This document shows, piece by piece, positions 18,030 through 26,991 of a stretch of 64,000 bases of DNA. How positions within the stretch are numbered: position 1 is the first letter of the stretch; every line of letters starts with the position of its first letter. This stretch comes from Streptomyces lunaelactis. GTDB lineage: Bacteria > Actinomycetota > Actinomycetes > Streptomycetales > Streptomycetaceae. The DNA lies in the NCBI RefSeq assembly GCF_003054555.1, contig NZ_CP026304.1, forward strand, positions 2,666,001-2,730,000. Direction: 5' to 3'. A program made the translations under genes and the position numbers. The notes beneath the pieces are model-generated. The model searched no databases, was not told the DNA's origin, and was given only the letters and a program-made list of their open reading frames with translations.

Positions 18030-18113
18030 CGGCGTGAGCGGTGGTCGGAGTGGTGGTCACTGACGACGGGACGGGCGACGGGACGGGCGACGACGGCGAG
18101 CAGGGGACGACGG

Positions 18114-18554
18114 TCACCCGGCAGGCGCCGTTGTAGCGGCCCGCAGGGCGATCCGGGTGCTGGACTGGGCGACGCCCGCCTCGCGTTTGAGGGTGCGCAG
18201 CAGCGCGTCCAGTTCGGCGGGGCCGGCTGCTCTGGCCCGTACGAGGTAGTCGTGCGCCCCTGTCACATGGACGACTTCGGTGATGCCGGGCAGCTTCAGC
18301 ACGACCCGCTCGAACTCCTCGTTCGTCGTGTCGAGCCGGAGCGTGATGTCGATGAAGACGACGAGGCCCGCACGGGAGTCGGCGGTGGGATCCACCAGGG
18401 TCGTGAAGCCGCGGATGACGCCGTCGCGGAGCATCCGGCGCACCCGCTCGGCCGTCGCGTTGGCGCTGAGGCCCACGCGTACGCCGAGATCGCGGTAGGA
18501 GATCCGCGCATCCTCCCGCAAAGCACCGATGATTTCGCTGTCGAGACGGTCCAT
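18114..18554 (-). CDS. Lrp/AsnC family transcriptional regulator
   Basis: A 146-residue feast/famine regulator. N-terminal HTH (LDSEIIGALREDARISYRDLGVRVGLSANATAERVRRM) and a C-terminal RAM ligand-binding domain (GITEVVHVTGAHDYLVRARAAG). The start at 18554 gives the standard MDRLDSEII N-terminus; the Shine-Dalgarno is weak. Divergent to a LysE-type exporter gene, a classic arrangement in which the regulator senses an amino acid and switches on its exporter. Which amino acid is not readable. Confidence 0.92.
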   Translation of the reverse strand: MDRLDSEIIGALREDARISYRDLGVRVGLSANATAERVRRMLRDGVIRGFTTLVDPTADSRAGLVVFIDITLRLDTTNEEFERVVLKLPGITEVVHVTGAHDYLVRARAAGPAELDALLRTLKREAGVAQSSTRIALRAATTAPAG

Positions 18555-18615
18555 ACCGCGATTGTCGCAGTGCTGGCCGTAATCCGGCCGCGCGGACGAC
18601 AGGCGGGAACCGACA

Positions 18616-19272
18616 GTGTCCGCCATGAGTATGTGGACGACAGCGATGGCGGGCGCGGCCGCGGGCCTGGGAGTGGCGATGCCCATCGGGGCGATGGGCG
18701 TGCTGCTCATCCAGGAGGGCATGCGCGGCCGCCGCCGGGCGGTGGCCGCCGCTCTCGCGGTCGCGGTCGTCGACCTCGCGTACGCCGCGGCGGCCACCGC
18801 ACTCGGCCCGTTCATCGCCTCCGTGCTCTCCGGCGTGGAGGCCTGGGTCCGGCTGGTGTCGGCCGCCGTGCTGGCGGCGATCGCGGTACGGGGGCTGCTC
18901 GCCTCGAGGCACAGCGAGCCCACCACGGAGAACGAGGGCACAGGCGGCGTCGGTTCCGGTGGCCCGGTGCGGACCTTCACCCGGTTCGCCGCGCTCACCC
19001 TGATCAACCCCACCACCGCGCTGTACTTCACCGCGCTGACCGCCGCGCAGGGCGCGGCCCTCGGCGGGGGCGCGGCCGGCGCCCTCTTCGTCGGCGGCGT
19101 CTTCGCCGCCTCGCTGGCCTGGCAGCAGCTGCTGGTCGCGGTCAGCGCCTTCGCGGGTGCGCGGATCTCGGACACCGCCCGCGCGTGGACGTTCCGGACC
19201 GGGTACGGCCTGGTCGCGGTGTACGCGGTCAAGGTGGCGCTGCCGCTGCCGTCCTGGTCCCAGGGCCTCTGA
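18616..19272 (+). CDS. LysE family translocator
   Basis: A 218-residue membrane protein of the LysE/RhtB family, with about six hydrophobic segments. The early PIGAMGVLLIQEGMRG and the internal LTLINPTTALYFTAL motifs are typical. It would export an amino acid or analogue across the cytoplasmic membrane. The divergent Lrp-type gene, 61 bp away, is the likely activator. GTG 18616 and ATG 18625 are both possible starts. Confidence 0.87.
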   Translation: MSAMSMWTTAMAGAAAGLGVAMPIGAMGVLLIQEGMRGRRRAVAAALAVAVVDLAYAAAATALGPFIASVLSGVEAWVRLVSAAVLAAIAVRGLLASRHSEPTTENEGTGGVGSGGPVRTFTRFAALTLINPTTALYFTALTAAQGAALGGGAAGALFVGGVFAASLAWQQLLVAVSAFAGARISDTARAWTFRTGYGLVAVYAVKVALPLPSWSQGL

Positions 19273-19448
19273 TCCAGCGAGATGACGACGGCGAACAGGG
19301 GAACGATCCTGGTGCGCAGCGCCAACACCGTGACCTCCTCAACTTGTTACGCGCAAGTAGCCGGGAGATTGGTCGGGTCTGAGAGTGTGGATGACCAGTC
19401 CCGTGCAGCAACACATGGCGATACATGACGACAGACGGAGGACGACGA

Positions 19449-20858
19449 GTGAGTGACCTCTTCCCGGCTCTGGCGGCGGGCTCGGACCGGCGCGCCCTCC
19501 GTTTCGGCGAGCGTGCGCTGACGTACGGGGAGCTCGCCGGCGCGGCCGGTTCGCTGGCGGCCCGGATCTCCACCGCGCGGCGCGTCGCCGTCTGGGCCAC
19601 GCCCACGCTGGAGACCGCCGTGGGCGTGGTGGCGGCGCTGCTGGCCGGGGTGCCGGCCGTGCCGCTGAACCCGAAGACGGGTGAGCGCGAGCTGGGGCAC
19701 ATCGTCGCGGACAGTGCGCCGTCGGTGGTACTGGCAGGGCCGGACGACGAACTGCCGCCCGCACTCGGCCACTTGGAGCGCATCGACATCCCGGTGGCGG
19801 GTCCGGGCGGTCCACTGCCTCAGGAGCCGGACCCCGAGGCACCCGCGCTGATCGTCTACACCTCGGGAACGACGGGCCCGCCCAAGGGCGCCGTCCTGCC
19901 GCGCCGGGCCATCGCCACGACTCTGGACGCGCTGGAGGACGCCTGGCAGTGGACCGCGGACGACGTCCTGGTGCACGGGCTGCCGTTGTTCCATGTCCAC
20001 GGTCTGATCCTGGGCGTCCTCGGGCCCCTGCGGCGGGGCGGTGAGGTGCGCCACCTGGGGAGGTTCACGACACAGGGCGTGGCGCGCGAGCTCGCGGCGG
20101 GCGGCACGATGCTCTTCGGCGTACCGACGATGTACCACCGGCTGGCCGAAGCACTCGATACGGACCGGGAGTTGGCGAAGGCCCTCACGGGCGCGCGGCT
20201 GCTGGTGTCGGGCTCGGCGGCGCTGCCGCCGCACGACCACGAGCGGATCGCGGCGGCGACGGGCCGCCGGGTGATCGAGCGGTACGGCATGACCGAAACC
20301 CTGATGAACACCTCAATCCGCGCGGACGGCGAGGCGCGTCCGGGGACGGTCGGCGTGCCGCTGCGCGGCGTCGAACTGCGCCTGGTCGACGAGAGCGACG
20401 GCATCGGCGAGATCCAGGTGCGCGGGCCGAACCTCTTCACGGAGTATCTGAACCGGCCCGACGCCACGCAGGCGGCCTTCGACGGCGACTGGTTCCGTAC
20501 GGGAGACATGGCGAGCCGCGACGCCGACGGCTACATCCGTATCGTCGGCCGCAAGGCCACGGACCTCATCAAGAGCGGCGGCTACAAGATCGGCGCCGGC
20601 GAGATCGAGAACGCGCTGCTGGAGCACCCGGGGGTACGGGAAGCGGCGGTGACAGGCGAGCCGGACGCGGATCTGGGCGAGCGGATCGTGGCCTGGATCG
20701 TGCCGGCGGATCCGTCCGGGCCGCCCGCGCCCGAAGAGCTGTCGGCCCATGTGGCCGCCCAGCTCGCCCCGCACAAGCGCCCGCGCGAGGTGCGCTTCCT
20801 CGACGCGCTGCCGCGCAACGACATGGGCAAGATCCTGAAGCGGGCGCTCCATGGGTGA
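19449..20858 (+). CDS. matB: Malonyl-CoA synthetase (MatB)
   Basis: A 469-residue AMP-forming acyl-CoA ligase. The motif set is complete: YTSGTTGPPKGAVLPRR (A3), GLPLFHVHGLILG, RYGMTETLMNTS (A5), WFRTGDMASRD (A7), GRKATDLIKSGGYKIGAGEIE (A8) and NDMGKILKRAL with the catalytic Lys (A10). The sequence closely resembles Streptomyces MatB, which makes malonyl-CoA from malonate, CoA and ATP. The GTG at 19449 is chosen because GGAGG lies 7 nt upstream; ATG 19425 is an unsupported extension. Its end overlaps the next gene by 8 bp, so the two are translationally coupled. Malonyl-CoA feeds fatty acid and polyketide synthesis. Confidence 0.93.
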   Translation: MSDLFPALAAGSDRRALRFGERALTYGELAGAAGSLAARISTARRVAVWATPTLETAVGVVAALLAGVPAVPLNPKTGERELGHIVADSAPSVVLAGPDDELPPALGHLERIDIPVAGPGGPLPQEPDPEAPALIVYTSGTTGPPKGAVLPRRAIATTLDALEDAWQWTADDVLVHGLPLFHVHGLILGVLGPLRRGGEVRHLGRFTTQGVARELAAGGTMLFGVPTMYHRLAEALDTDRELAKALTGARLLVSGSAALPPHDHERIAAATGRRVIERYGMTETLMNTSIRADGEARPGTVGVPLRGVELRLVDESDGIGEIQVRGPNLFTEYLNRPDATQAAFDGDWFRTGDMASRDADGYIRIVGRKATDLIKSGGYKIGAGEIENALLEHPGVREAAVTGEPDADLGERIVAWIVPADPSGPPAPEELSAHVAAQLAPHKRPREVRFLDALPRNDMGKILKRALHG

Positions 20859-22317
20859 CCGCGTAGGTGCTCGCGAGGCGATCGCGCTGGTCTGCGACGA
20901 CTTCACCGAGCAGGAGCCGCCGGAGGGACCGGGCGCGCCGGACGGCCCGATCGCCTGGGAGGGGTACGACGCGGCGCGCGCGAGGGCCGCGGCGCGCACG
21001 GGCTCGAAGGAGTCCGTCGTCTACGGCGAGGCGACGCTCGGCGGCCGCGGGTGTGTGCTGATCTCCTTCGAATTCGGCTTCCTGGGCGGCTCGTTGAGCG
21101 AGCGGGCGGGTGACCGTCTGGAGGCGGCGTACGGCCTGGCCCGCGCACGGAGGTGGCCGCTGATCTCGCTGATCGCAACGGGCGGCAGCCGTATGCAGGA
21201 GGGCATGATCGCCCTGTCCCAGCTCCAGCGGGTGGCCCGCGCCTCGGTGCTGCTGCGCGACGCCGGGGTGCCGCACATCGCGGTGCTGCGCGACCCGACG
21301 ACGGGCGGCGGCTGGGCCACGCTGGGCGCGGGGGCGGACGTGATCCTGGCCCTGCCCGGCGCGCAGGTGGGCTTCGCGGGCTCGCGGGTACGCCCGCCGG
21401 ACGCGGACCCGACGGCGTACACGGCGGAGGGCCAGCTGGCATCGGGCCAGATCGACGCGATGGTGCGCGGCGAGGAGCTGCGCGAGGTGCTGTCGTTCTG
21501 GGCGACGGCGCTGGGCGAGCGCGCCGCGCGAACGCGCGGCGGCGGCGCCGGGGACGCCGAGCCGGAGGCCGCGAGCACGGTCCGGGCCACGCCTGGCCCC
21601 GCCGGGCCGGAGAGTGCCGGGCCGGAGAGTGCCACGGCATCCGCCGACCCGGCCCGTGTCGAGCCCGCTCCCCCTCCCCGCGCCCTCACCTCCACCGCGC
21701 TCCCCCTCACCGGGTGGGACGCCGTCCAGCAGGCCCGCGTGCCGACGCGGCCTCGGGCCGAGGCGTATCTCGACCAGTACTTCACCCACCGCCGGGACCT
21801 CAGCGGTGACCGCTGCGGCGGCACCGACCCCGGGCTGCTCTGCGGTGTCGGGCTGCACGACGGGCGGGCCGTCGCGTACGTCGCGCAGTGCGGCACCCCG
21901 ACCCGGCCCGCCGGATACCGGACCGCCGCGCGAGTGGTGCGGCTGGCCGGACGGGTCGGCATTCCCGTGCTCACGCTCATCGACACCCCGGGCGCCGCCA
22001 ACGACGCCGAGGCCGAGCGGGCCGGTGCGGGTGCCGCGATCGCGGAACTGTTCTCGGCCGTCGCCACCGCCCGTACCCCGCTGACCAGCCTCCTCATCGG
22101 AGAGGGCGGCTCCGGCGGGGCGCTGGCGCTCGCCGCTCCCGGCAACACCTGGGCCACTGCGGACAGCTACTTCTCCGTCATCGCGCCGGAGCTCGCCGCC
22201 GCGATCCTCAAGCGCGGGCCCGAGCAGGTGCCCCGGACGGCGGACCAGCTGCGGCTGCGGCCGCAGGACCTGGTGGAGCTCGGCGTCGTACGCGGAATCG
22301 TCGCCCCGGACCACTAG
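20851..22317 (+). CDS. Two-domain acetyl-CoA carboxylase carboxyltransferase (AccD-AccA-like)
   Basis: A 488-residue protein with both carboxyltransferase halves. The N-terminal part (about 35-230) is AccD/beta-like, with FEFGFLGGSLSE, ISLIATGGSRMQEG and DPTTGGGWATLG. After an Ala/Pro/Glu-rich linker (about 235-280), the C-terminal part is AccA/alpha-like, with PVLTLIDTPGAANDAEAE, SLLIGEGGSGGALALA and a final helix. The zinc finger usual in AccD is not seen. Paired with MatB by an 8-bp overlap, it should act on malonyl-CoA supply or decarboxylation. Whether it carboxylates acetyl-CoA or works in the reverse sense cannot be told. No biotin carrier is nearby. Confidence 0.85.
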   Translation: MGDRVGAREAIALVCDDFTEQEPPEGPGAPDGPIAWEGYDAARARAAARTGSKESVVYGEATLGGRGCVLISFEFGFLGGSLSERAGDRLEAAYGLARARRWPLISLIATGGSRMQEGMIALSQLQRVARASVLLRDAGVPHIAVLRDPTTGGGWATLGAGADVILALPGAQVGFAGSRVRPPDADPTAYTAEGQLASGQIDAMVRGEELREVLSFWATALGERAARTRGGGAGDAEPEAASTVRATPGPAGPESAGPESATASADPARVEPAPPPRALTSTALPLTGWDAVQQARVPTRPRAEAYLDQYFTHRRDLSGDRCGGTDPGLLCGVGLHDGRAVAYVAQCGTPTRPAGYRTAARVVRLAGRVGIPVLTLIDTPGAANDAEAERAGAGAAIAELFSAVATARTPLTSLLIGEGGSGGALALAAPGNTWATADSYFSVIAPELAAAILKRGPEQVPRTADQLRLRPQDLVELGVVRGIVAPDH

Positions 22318-22419
22318 ATGAATCAGTCCAAGGGATGGCCTGCGGACATGGGACGAGGTCGTCCAATGTCAGTGTGTGAAGACAGACCTGGACACCCTTT
22401 GGACTCATTCATCTAGTGG
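22311..22419. repeat. Long inverted repeat spanning both flanking stop codons
   Basis: Arms 22311-22334 and 22395-22419 match over about 24 bp with one substitution and one extra base; both outer ends read CCACTAG. The TAG of the left arm is the stop of the carboxyltransferase gene and the TAG of the right arm, on the other strand, is the stop of the methyltransferase gene. The 60-nt centre contains a second palindrome, GGACGAGGTCGTCC. It may be a bidirectional terminator or a small inserted element. Confidence 0.75.
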
Positions 22420-23042
22420 AGGCGGGCCAGCAAGTGGGCGTCGAGGAAGCCCCGCTCGGAGGCCGGGTCGTGGAGCAGCCGGGCGAACGTGACGAGCCCG
22501 GCCCCGGCCAGCAACTCGGCGAACCGGTCCACCGGCCAGCTATAGGCGGGCGTCACCTTGTGATCGAAGCGGACCGGCTCCGGTCCATCGGTCGCGAAGA
22601 ACGAGACCAGGAGCAGGCCCCTTGGTGCCAGGACACGCACCTGCTCGGCGAGCAGCGCGGGCAATTCCTCAGGCGGAGTATGGATCATCGAGTAGTGGGC
22701 CAGCACGCCGCCGAGCGCGCCGTCCTCGACCGGCAGGGCCTCCATCCGTGCCTCGTCGAACCGCAGCGCCGGATGGGCCCGCCGGGCGTGGTCGATCATG
22801 GCCGGGGAGAGGTCGAGCCCGAAGGCATCCAGCCCCAAGTCGTGCAGCATGGCCGTCAGATGTCCGGGCCCGCACCCGACATCGGCTGCCCGCAGGTTCC
22901 CCGTCCCGCGCACCAGCTCGGCGAAGGTGCCGACCATAGCCCGCGCGAACGGCTGCGTCTCCAGCCGATCAGCGAACATCGACGCATAGAGCTCGACGAT
23001 CCCGTCGTAGGCCGCCCTGGTCTCGTCCTGGTGTTCCACCAC
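22413..23042 (-). CDS. Class I SAM-dependent methyltransferase
   Basis: A 209-residue methyltransferase. SAM-binding motif I is RAADVGCGPGHLTAML, followed by AFGLDLSPAMIDHAR (motif Post I) and the PVEDGALGGVLAHYSMIH region (motif II), then LLLVSFF. It belongs to the UbiE/Coq5-like small-molecule methyltransferases; the substrate is unknown. The start at GTG 23042 has no good ribosome-binding site, so the exact N-terminus is unsure. It is convergent with the carboxyltransferase gene across the inverted repeat that contains both stops, and has no operon partners. Confidence 0.85.
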   Translation of the reverse strand: MVEHQDETRAAYDGIVELYASMFADRLETQPFARAMVGTFAELVRGTGNLRAADVGCGPGHLTAMLHDLGLDAFGLDLSPAMIDHARRAHPALRFDEARMEALPVEDGALGGVLAHYSMIHTPPEELPALLAEQVRVLAPRGLLLVSFFATDGPEPVRFDHKVTPAYSWPVDRFAELLAGAGLVTFARLLHDPASERGFLDAHLLARLH

Positions 23043-23553
23043 GGGAAGGAAGCTAACACCCGCGCCGTTCGCAGCCGTTCTCCGGCCCCGTACCGACCCC
23101 CACCCCCAGGGACTGACCGTCCCGTCACATGATCCCGGGACAGGCCCTAGTAGTTCGGAGAAGCTGGCACACGTGCGTCCTCGTCAAGGGACGGTTGTCC
23201 AACTGCTGCTGCAGGGGCTCTCATTCGGCAGGTCGGGTCCGACGGCTTTGGGACGTGGCCTGCCCGGCGCCGGGGGACGCCGGGCAGGCCGGTGCTGCCC
23301 CGGGGGGAGGCAGCGTCTGGGGGGTGTGCGCCGCTATGGCGTTGTCGGAGTATCCGTAGAAGTGGCGGCGTTCCGTGGTGCTCGCGCGTCCATCGGGTGC
23401 GCGCTCACCCCAGTCGACGACCCAGTGGGGTCGGCTCTGCAAGGTTGCACGCGCGGCTCGCCATCGGCCGCGTCTCGGGTCGTTTGACGGTTTCGCCGAC
23501 CGACGATCCGGACAGTCGGCCGCATTCCACGCGAGCGGATAGAGAACAGCCAG
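23043..23553. other. Gene-poor gap with a hairpin
   Basis: 511 bases without a convincing gene. It contains a perfect 13-bp stem GGCCTGCCCGGCG (23257-23269) pairing with 23278-23290 across an 8-nt loop, probably a terminator or stable RNA structure. The rest may hold the promoter of the methyltransferase gene (left end) and degraded sequence. Short frames on both strands lack any recognisable motif. Confidence 0.55.
23257..23290. terminator. Strong hairpin in the gap after the LysR gene
   Basis: Perfect 13-bp GC-rich stem with an 8-nt loop, about 260 bases downstream of the LysR stop. It could end transcription from either side; no T-run. Confidence 0.5.
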
Positions 23554-24393
23554 TCAAAGACGTGTTGCTACGCGGATCAGGTCGGCGACTGCGCGAAGTC
23601 GGCTCTGCGAGGGCCAAGCGAGCACCGTTTTCACCGGCGGAGCATCCAGGACCGGCACGGCGGCGAGATCCCGGCGCAGGTCGGTGCTGGCGGACTCGGG
23701 GATGATCACGGTGGCACGGCCGAGCGCGATCAGCTGGAAGAGCTGTGTCAGGTTCCGTACCTCTGCCCCTGGTCCCTCCGGGTAGTTGCCATCAGGACCG
23801 GGCCAGCGAGCCATCGGGAGTTCCGACAATTCGGTGACCTCAGCCACCCGAATCTGTGAGCGGCCGGCAAGTGAGTGAGAGGTGGGCAGGATCGCCACCT
23901 GTCGCTCGGTATACAGAATTTCGGTGTCGAGTCCGACCGCCGAATCGAATGGCAAGTGCAGCAGAGCCACATCGGCTTGCCCATTCTGCAGCAATTTCTG
24001 TTGCTGATGCGCCTCGCAGAGCAACAGATCGACGGTGGCTGCGCCGGGCTCCGCGCGGTAGGCATCGAGGAGTTTGGCCAGCAACTCGCCGGCGGTGCCG
24101 GATTTGACGGCGAGGACGAGGCGGGGGCGCCTTTGCGCAGCCTGCTGGGTACGCCGCTCAGCTGCGGCTACCGCGCTGAGGATCGCGCGCCCCTCGGTCA
24201 GCAGCACGGCCCCGGCCTCGGTGAGCGTGACCTTGCGGCTGGTGCGCTCCAGCAGCGTGACCCCGAGCTGTCGTTCGAGCCGGGCGATGGCTCGGGACAG
24301 GGGCGGCTGGGCTATCTCCAGACGTTGGGCGGCCTTGCCGAAGTGCAGTTCCTCGGCGACGGCGACGAAGTACCGCAACTCGCGTATCTCCAT
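23554..24393 (-). CDS. LysR family transcriptional regulator
   Basis: A 279-residue LTTR. The N-terminal winged HTH reads MEIRELRYFVAVAEELHFGKAAQRL and PLSRAIARLERQLGVTLLERTSR, a near-consensus sequence. The C-terminal periplasmic-binding-protein-like sensor domain covers about 90-279. ATG 24393 is the start that begins the HTH. Divergent to an SDR gene, 105 bp away; LysR proteins usually activate such a divergent target on binding a small molecule. Confidence 0.92.
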   Translation of the reverse strand: MEIRELRYFVAVAEELHFGKAAQRLEIAQPPLSRAIARLERQLGVTLLERTSRKVTLTEAGAVLLTEGRAILSAVAAAERRTQQAAQRRPRLVLAVKSGTAGELLAKLLDAYRAEPGAATVDLLLCEAHQQQKLLQNGQADVALLHLPFDSAVGLDTEILYTERQVAILPTSHSLAGRSQIRVAEVTELSELPMARWPGPDGNYPEGPGAEVRNLTQLFQLIALGRATVIIPESASTDLRRDLAAVPVLDAPPVKTVLAWPSQSRLRAVADLIRVATRL

Positions 24394-24498
24394 GCATGCA
24401 CAGTAACTTCGGCGGACAGTCGATTGATGTCGCTCAGGTATTGCTGCATGACCCAGATGGTGTTGGTGCCTGGTCGAAGCGCAGCCATGCTCGCTGTC

Positions 24499-25224
24499 AT
24501 GAGTGAGAAGACAATCGCGCTGGTCACCGGTGCGAACAAGGGAATCGGGTACGAGATCGCGGCCGGGCTGGGCGCATTGGGCTGGAGCGTCGGTGTCGGC
24601 GCTCGGGACGAGCAGCGCAGGAAGGACGCCGTGGCGAAACTGCGTGCTGCAGGTGCCGACGCGTTCGGGGTGCCCTTGGACGTGACCGACGACGCGAGCG
24701 TTACCGCCGCAGCGCAGCTGATCGAGGAGCGAGCGGGACGCCTTGACGTGCTGGTCAACAACGCCGGCGTTGCAGGCGGTTGGCCGGAAGACCCTACGAC
24801 CGTCGACCTGGAGACCGTGCGGCGGCTGGTGGAGACCAACGTCATCGGCGTCATCCGGGTCACCAACGCGATGCTGCCGCTGTTGCGCCACTCGGCGCAC
24901 CCGCGGATCGTCAACCAGTCCAGCCATGTCGGCTCTCTGGCCCTGCAGACCACGCCCGGTGTCGACCTCGGAGGGATCAGCGGGGCATACGCGCCGACGA
25001 AGACCTACCTCAACGCCGTCACCATCCAGTACGCCAAGGAGCTGAGCGACACCAACATCTTGATCAACAACGCCTGCCCCGGCTACGTGGCCACCGACCT
25101 CAATGGGTTCAGCGGCACTCAGACCCCTGAGCAGGGCGCGGTGATCGCCATCCGGTTGGCGGCTCTGCCCGACGACGGCCCCACCGGTCAACTGTTCGAC
25201 GACAATGGAGTCGTGCCATGGTGA
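24499..25224 (+). CDS. SDR family NAD(P)-dependent oxidoreductase
   Basis: A 241-residue short-chain dehydrogenase. The cofactor motif TGANKGIG, the NNAG motif in VLVNNAGVAGG, the catalytic Ser in VNQSSHVGSL, and Tyr-x3-Lys in YAPTKTYLN are all present. It looks like carbonyl-reductase-type SDRs. ATG 24499 is preferred; an in-frame ATG at 24487 is possible, and the ribosome-binding site is weak. It is probably controlled by the divergent LysR gene. The substrate is unknown. Confidence 0.9.
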   Translation: MSEKTIALVTGANKGIGYEIAAGLGALGWSVGVGARDEQRRKDAVAKLRAAGADAFGVPLDVTDDASVTAAAQLIEERAGRLDVLVNNAGVAGGWPEDPTTVDLETVRRLVETNVIGVIRVTNAMLPLLRHSAHPRIVNQSSHVGSLALQTTPGVDLGGISGAYAPTKTYLNAVTIQYAKELSDTNILINNACPGYVATDLNGFSGTQTPEQGAVIAIRLAALPDDGPTGQLFDDNGVVPW

Positions 25225-25443
25225 CTTTCTGATGTGTTCCTGCTCGACTGGGCTGCGGCTCAACGCGCCCCACACGCGCCCTGTGGGCAGCCGTCACCCA
25301 CGGCCTTAGCTTGTTCTTCAGCCTCCGGACTCGAACGACGGCCCGTACTTGACCTGACGGTGTGCGCGGACGCGGTACGCGCGGGGGGGGCGGGTGCGGG
25401 GCGGCGGGGTCGACGGCAGCGGTCGCCCGTCCGGCGGGGAGCA

Positions 25444-25465
25444 GTACGAGGATGTCTCCTCGTAC
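25444..25465. terminator. Small hairpin, possible terminator
   Basis: 9-bp perfect stem with a TGTC tetraloop between convergent genes; could terminate either transcript. Confidence 0.5.
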
Positions 25466-25560
25466 GCCCGGGGAATGGGTGGCTCCGGGTGTTCCGAAGA
25501 GTCTCGGGGCTGACAAGTTGCTTGGGGATACGGTTCCTTGGCGGGTAGGCGCCATGGCGG

Positions 25561-25590
25561 GCAACCGCCAGTCCGGCAACCGCCAGTCCG
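25561..25590. repeat. Two tandem 15-bp units
   Basis: GCAACCGCCAGTCCG occurs twice back to back, followed by a partial third copy that runs into GGCCGGACTGG. It lies just past the 3' end of the MFS gene and may form alternative hairpins (CAGTCCGG with CCGGACTG). Confidence 0.7.
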
Positions 25591-25612
25591 GCAAGATCGG
25601 CCGGACTGGGCC

Positions 25613-26860
25613 TCAAGCCGTCGGGTTGCGGGCGTCGTAGCGGGCGAATCCGCGCCAGCGCAGCGCGAGCAGCGAGACCGCCAGCAGACACACGATCCCA
25701 CCGCCCGTCACCGCAACGGTCGGCGAGGTCAGACCGGCGACGCTGCCGGCCAGGAAGTCGCCCAGCCGCGGCCCGCCCGCGACGACGACGATGAACACGC
25801 CCTGGAGGCGGCCGCGCATCTCGTCCGGAGCCGCAGCCTGCATCATCGTGTTGCGGAAGACCATCGAGACGGTGTCCGCGGCTCCGGCGAGGGCGAGGAA
25901 GAACAGCCCGAGCCAGAGGTTGCGGGTGAGCCCGAAGACGGCGATCGCCGTGCCCCACGCGCCCACGGCGAGCAGAATCGCCAGCCCGTGCCGCCTGATC
26001 CGCCCCTGCCACCCGGAGAACACCCCGCCGAGCAGCGCGCCCAGGGCGGGCGCGGCGACGAGCATTCCGGTGGTGCGTGCGTCGCCGTCGTACCAGAGCA
26101 CGGCGACGGCCGGGAACAGCGCGCGCGGATGGGCCAGGATCATGGCGCAGAAGTCCGAGAAGAAGGTCATCCGGAGGTTGGGCCGGGTGGCGAGAAAGCG
26201 CAGCCCGTCCAGCACGGACGCCTTCTTGGCCCCGGCGGTGCGCTCCGGGCGCATCGACGGCAGCCGCCACATCGCGTACAGGGACGCGGAGAAGGCGACG
26301 GCATCGATGAGATACGCGGTCTGGTACCCCGCGAATCCGACGATGAGCCCGCCGAGCATGGGCCCGATGAGCGTCCCCGACGTCACCATCATCGAGGAGA
26401 GCGCGTTCGCGGCGGGCAGCTGCTCGGGCGGCAGCAGCCGGGGGATCATCGCGCTGCGGGCCGGGGAGTTGACGGCGGCGCACACGGCCTGGAGGGCGAC
26501 GATGGCGTACAGGAACCAGACCCGGTGGTACCCGGCCAGCGCGGCGACGGCGAGCCCGGCCGACAGCACGGCGGACCCGCTCGCGCTGACGAGCCCGAGC
26601 TTGCGCCGGTCGACGGTGTCGGCGATGGCACCGCCGTAGAGCCCGAACGCGACGAGCGGCACGAGGGAGCAGAGCCCGACGAGGCCGACGGCGAAGGTGG
26701 AGCGGGTGATGTCGTAGACCTGAAGGGAGATCGCGAGAGCGGTCATCCCCTGCCCGACCCAGGAGATGGTGCTGCCGAACCAGAGCCGGCGGTAGTGGAC
26801 GGACGTACGGAGGGGGGTGAGGTCGGCGAATATGCGGGGTCGGCGGGCGGTATCGGTCAT
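25613..26860 (-). CDS. MFS transporter, EntS/DHA3-like
   Basis: A 415-residue major facilitator with about 12 hydrophobic segments. The beginning (LRTSVHYRRLWFGSTISWVGQGMTALAISLQVYDIT) and the loop GGAIADTVDRRKL are typical of the DHA3/EntS group, which exports drugs or siderophores. No siderophore genes are near, so the substrate is open. The start ATG at 26860 gives the usual short N-terminus. It is divergent to a small membrane protein gene. Confidence 0.88.
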   Translation of the reverse strand: MTDTARRPRIFADLTPLRTSVHYRRLWFGSTISWVGQGMTALAISLQVYDITRSTFAVGLVGLCSLVPLVAFGLYGGAIADTVDRRKLGLVSASGSAVLSAGLAVAALAGYHRVWFLYAIVALQAVCAAVNSPARSAMIPRLLPPEQLPAANALSSMMVTSGTLIGPMLGGLIVGFAGYQTAYLIDAVAFSASLYAMWRLPSMRPERTAGAKKASVLDGLRFLATRPNLRMTFFSDFCAMILAHPRALFPAVAVLWYDGDARTTGMLVAAPALGALLGGVFSGWQGRIRRHGLAILLAVGAWGTAIAVFGLTRNLWLGLFFLALAGAADTVSMVFRNTMMQAAAPDEMRGRLQGVFIVVVAGGPRLGDFLAGSVAGLTSPTVAVTGGGIVCLLAVSLLALRWRGFARYDARNPTA

Positions 26861-26991
26861 ATGAGGCGGCGGGGCGGGCGGGCATGCGGGAAGTATGAAC
26901 GAAGGGTGAGGTGACCCCTTACCGGCCCAGGCCGGATCACCGGGGCGGGAGTACGCTGGGGCTACCGGTTCCGGCCGAGGGATGTGAGGTC

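Larger units (their letters stand above)
25225..25612. other. Gap with hairpin and tandem repeat
   Basis: 388 bases between convergent genes without a recognisable gene. It holds a perfect 9-bp hairpin GTACGAGGA (25444-25452) pairing with 25457-25465 over a 4-nt loop, a run of G at about 25384-25390, and two tandem 15-bp units next to the MFS stop codon. Confidence 0.6.

Noticed and set aside
23221..23442. Short minus-strand frame in the gap before the LysR gene
   Set aside because: No ribosome-binding site, no motif, and no match in character to neighbouring genes; it spans a strong hairpin.
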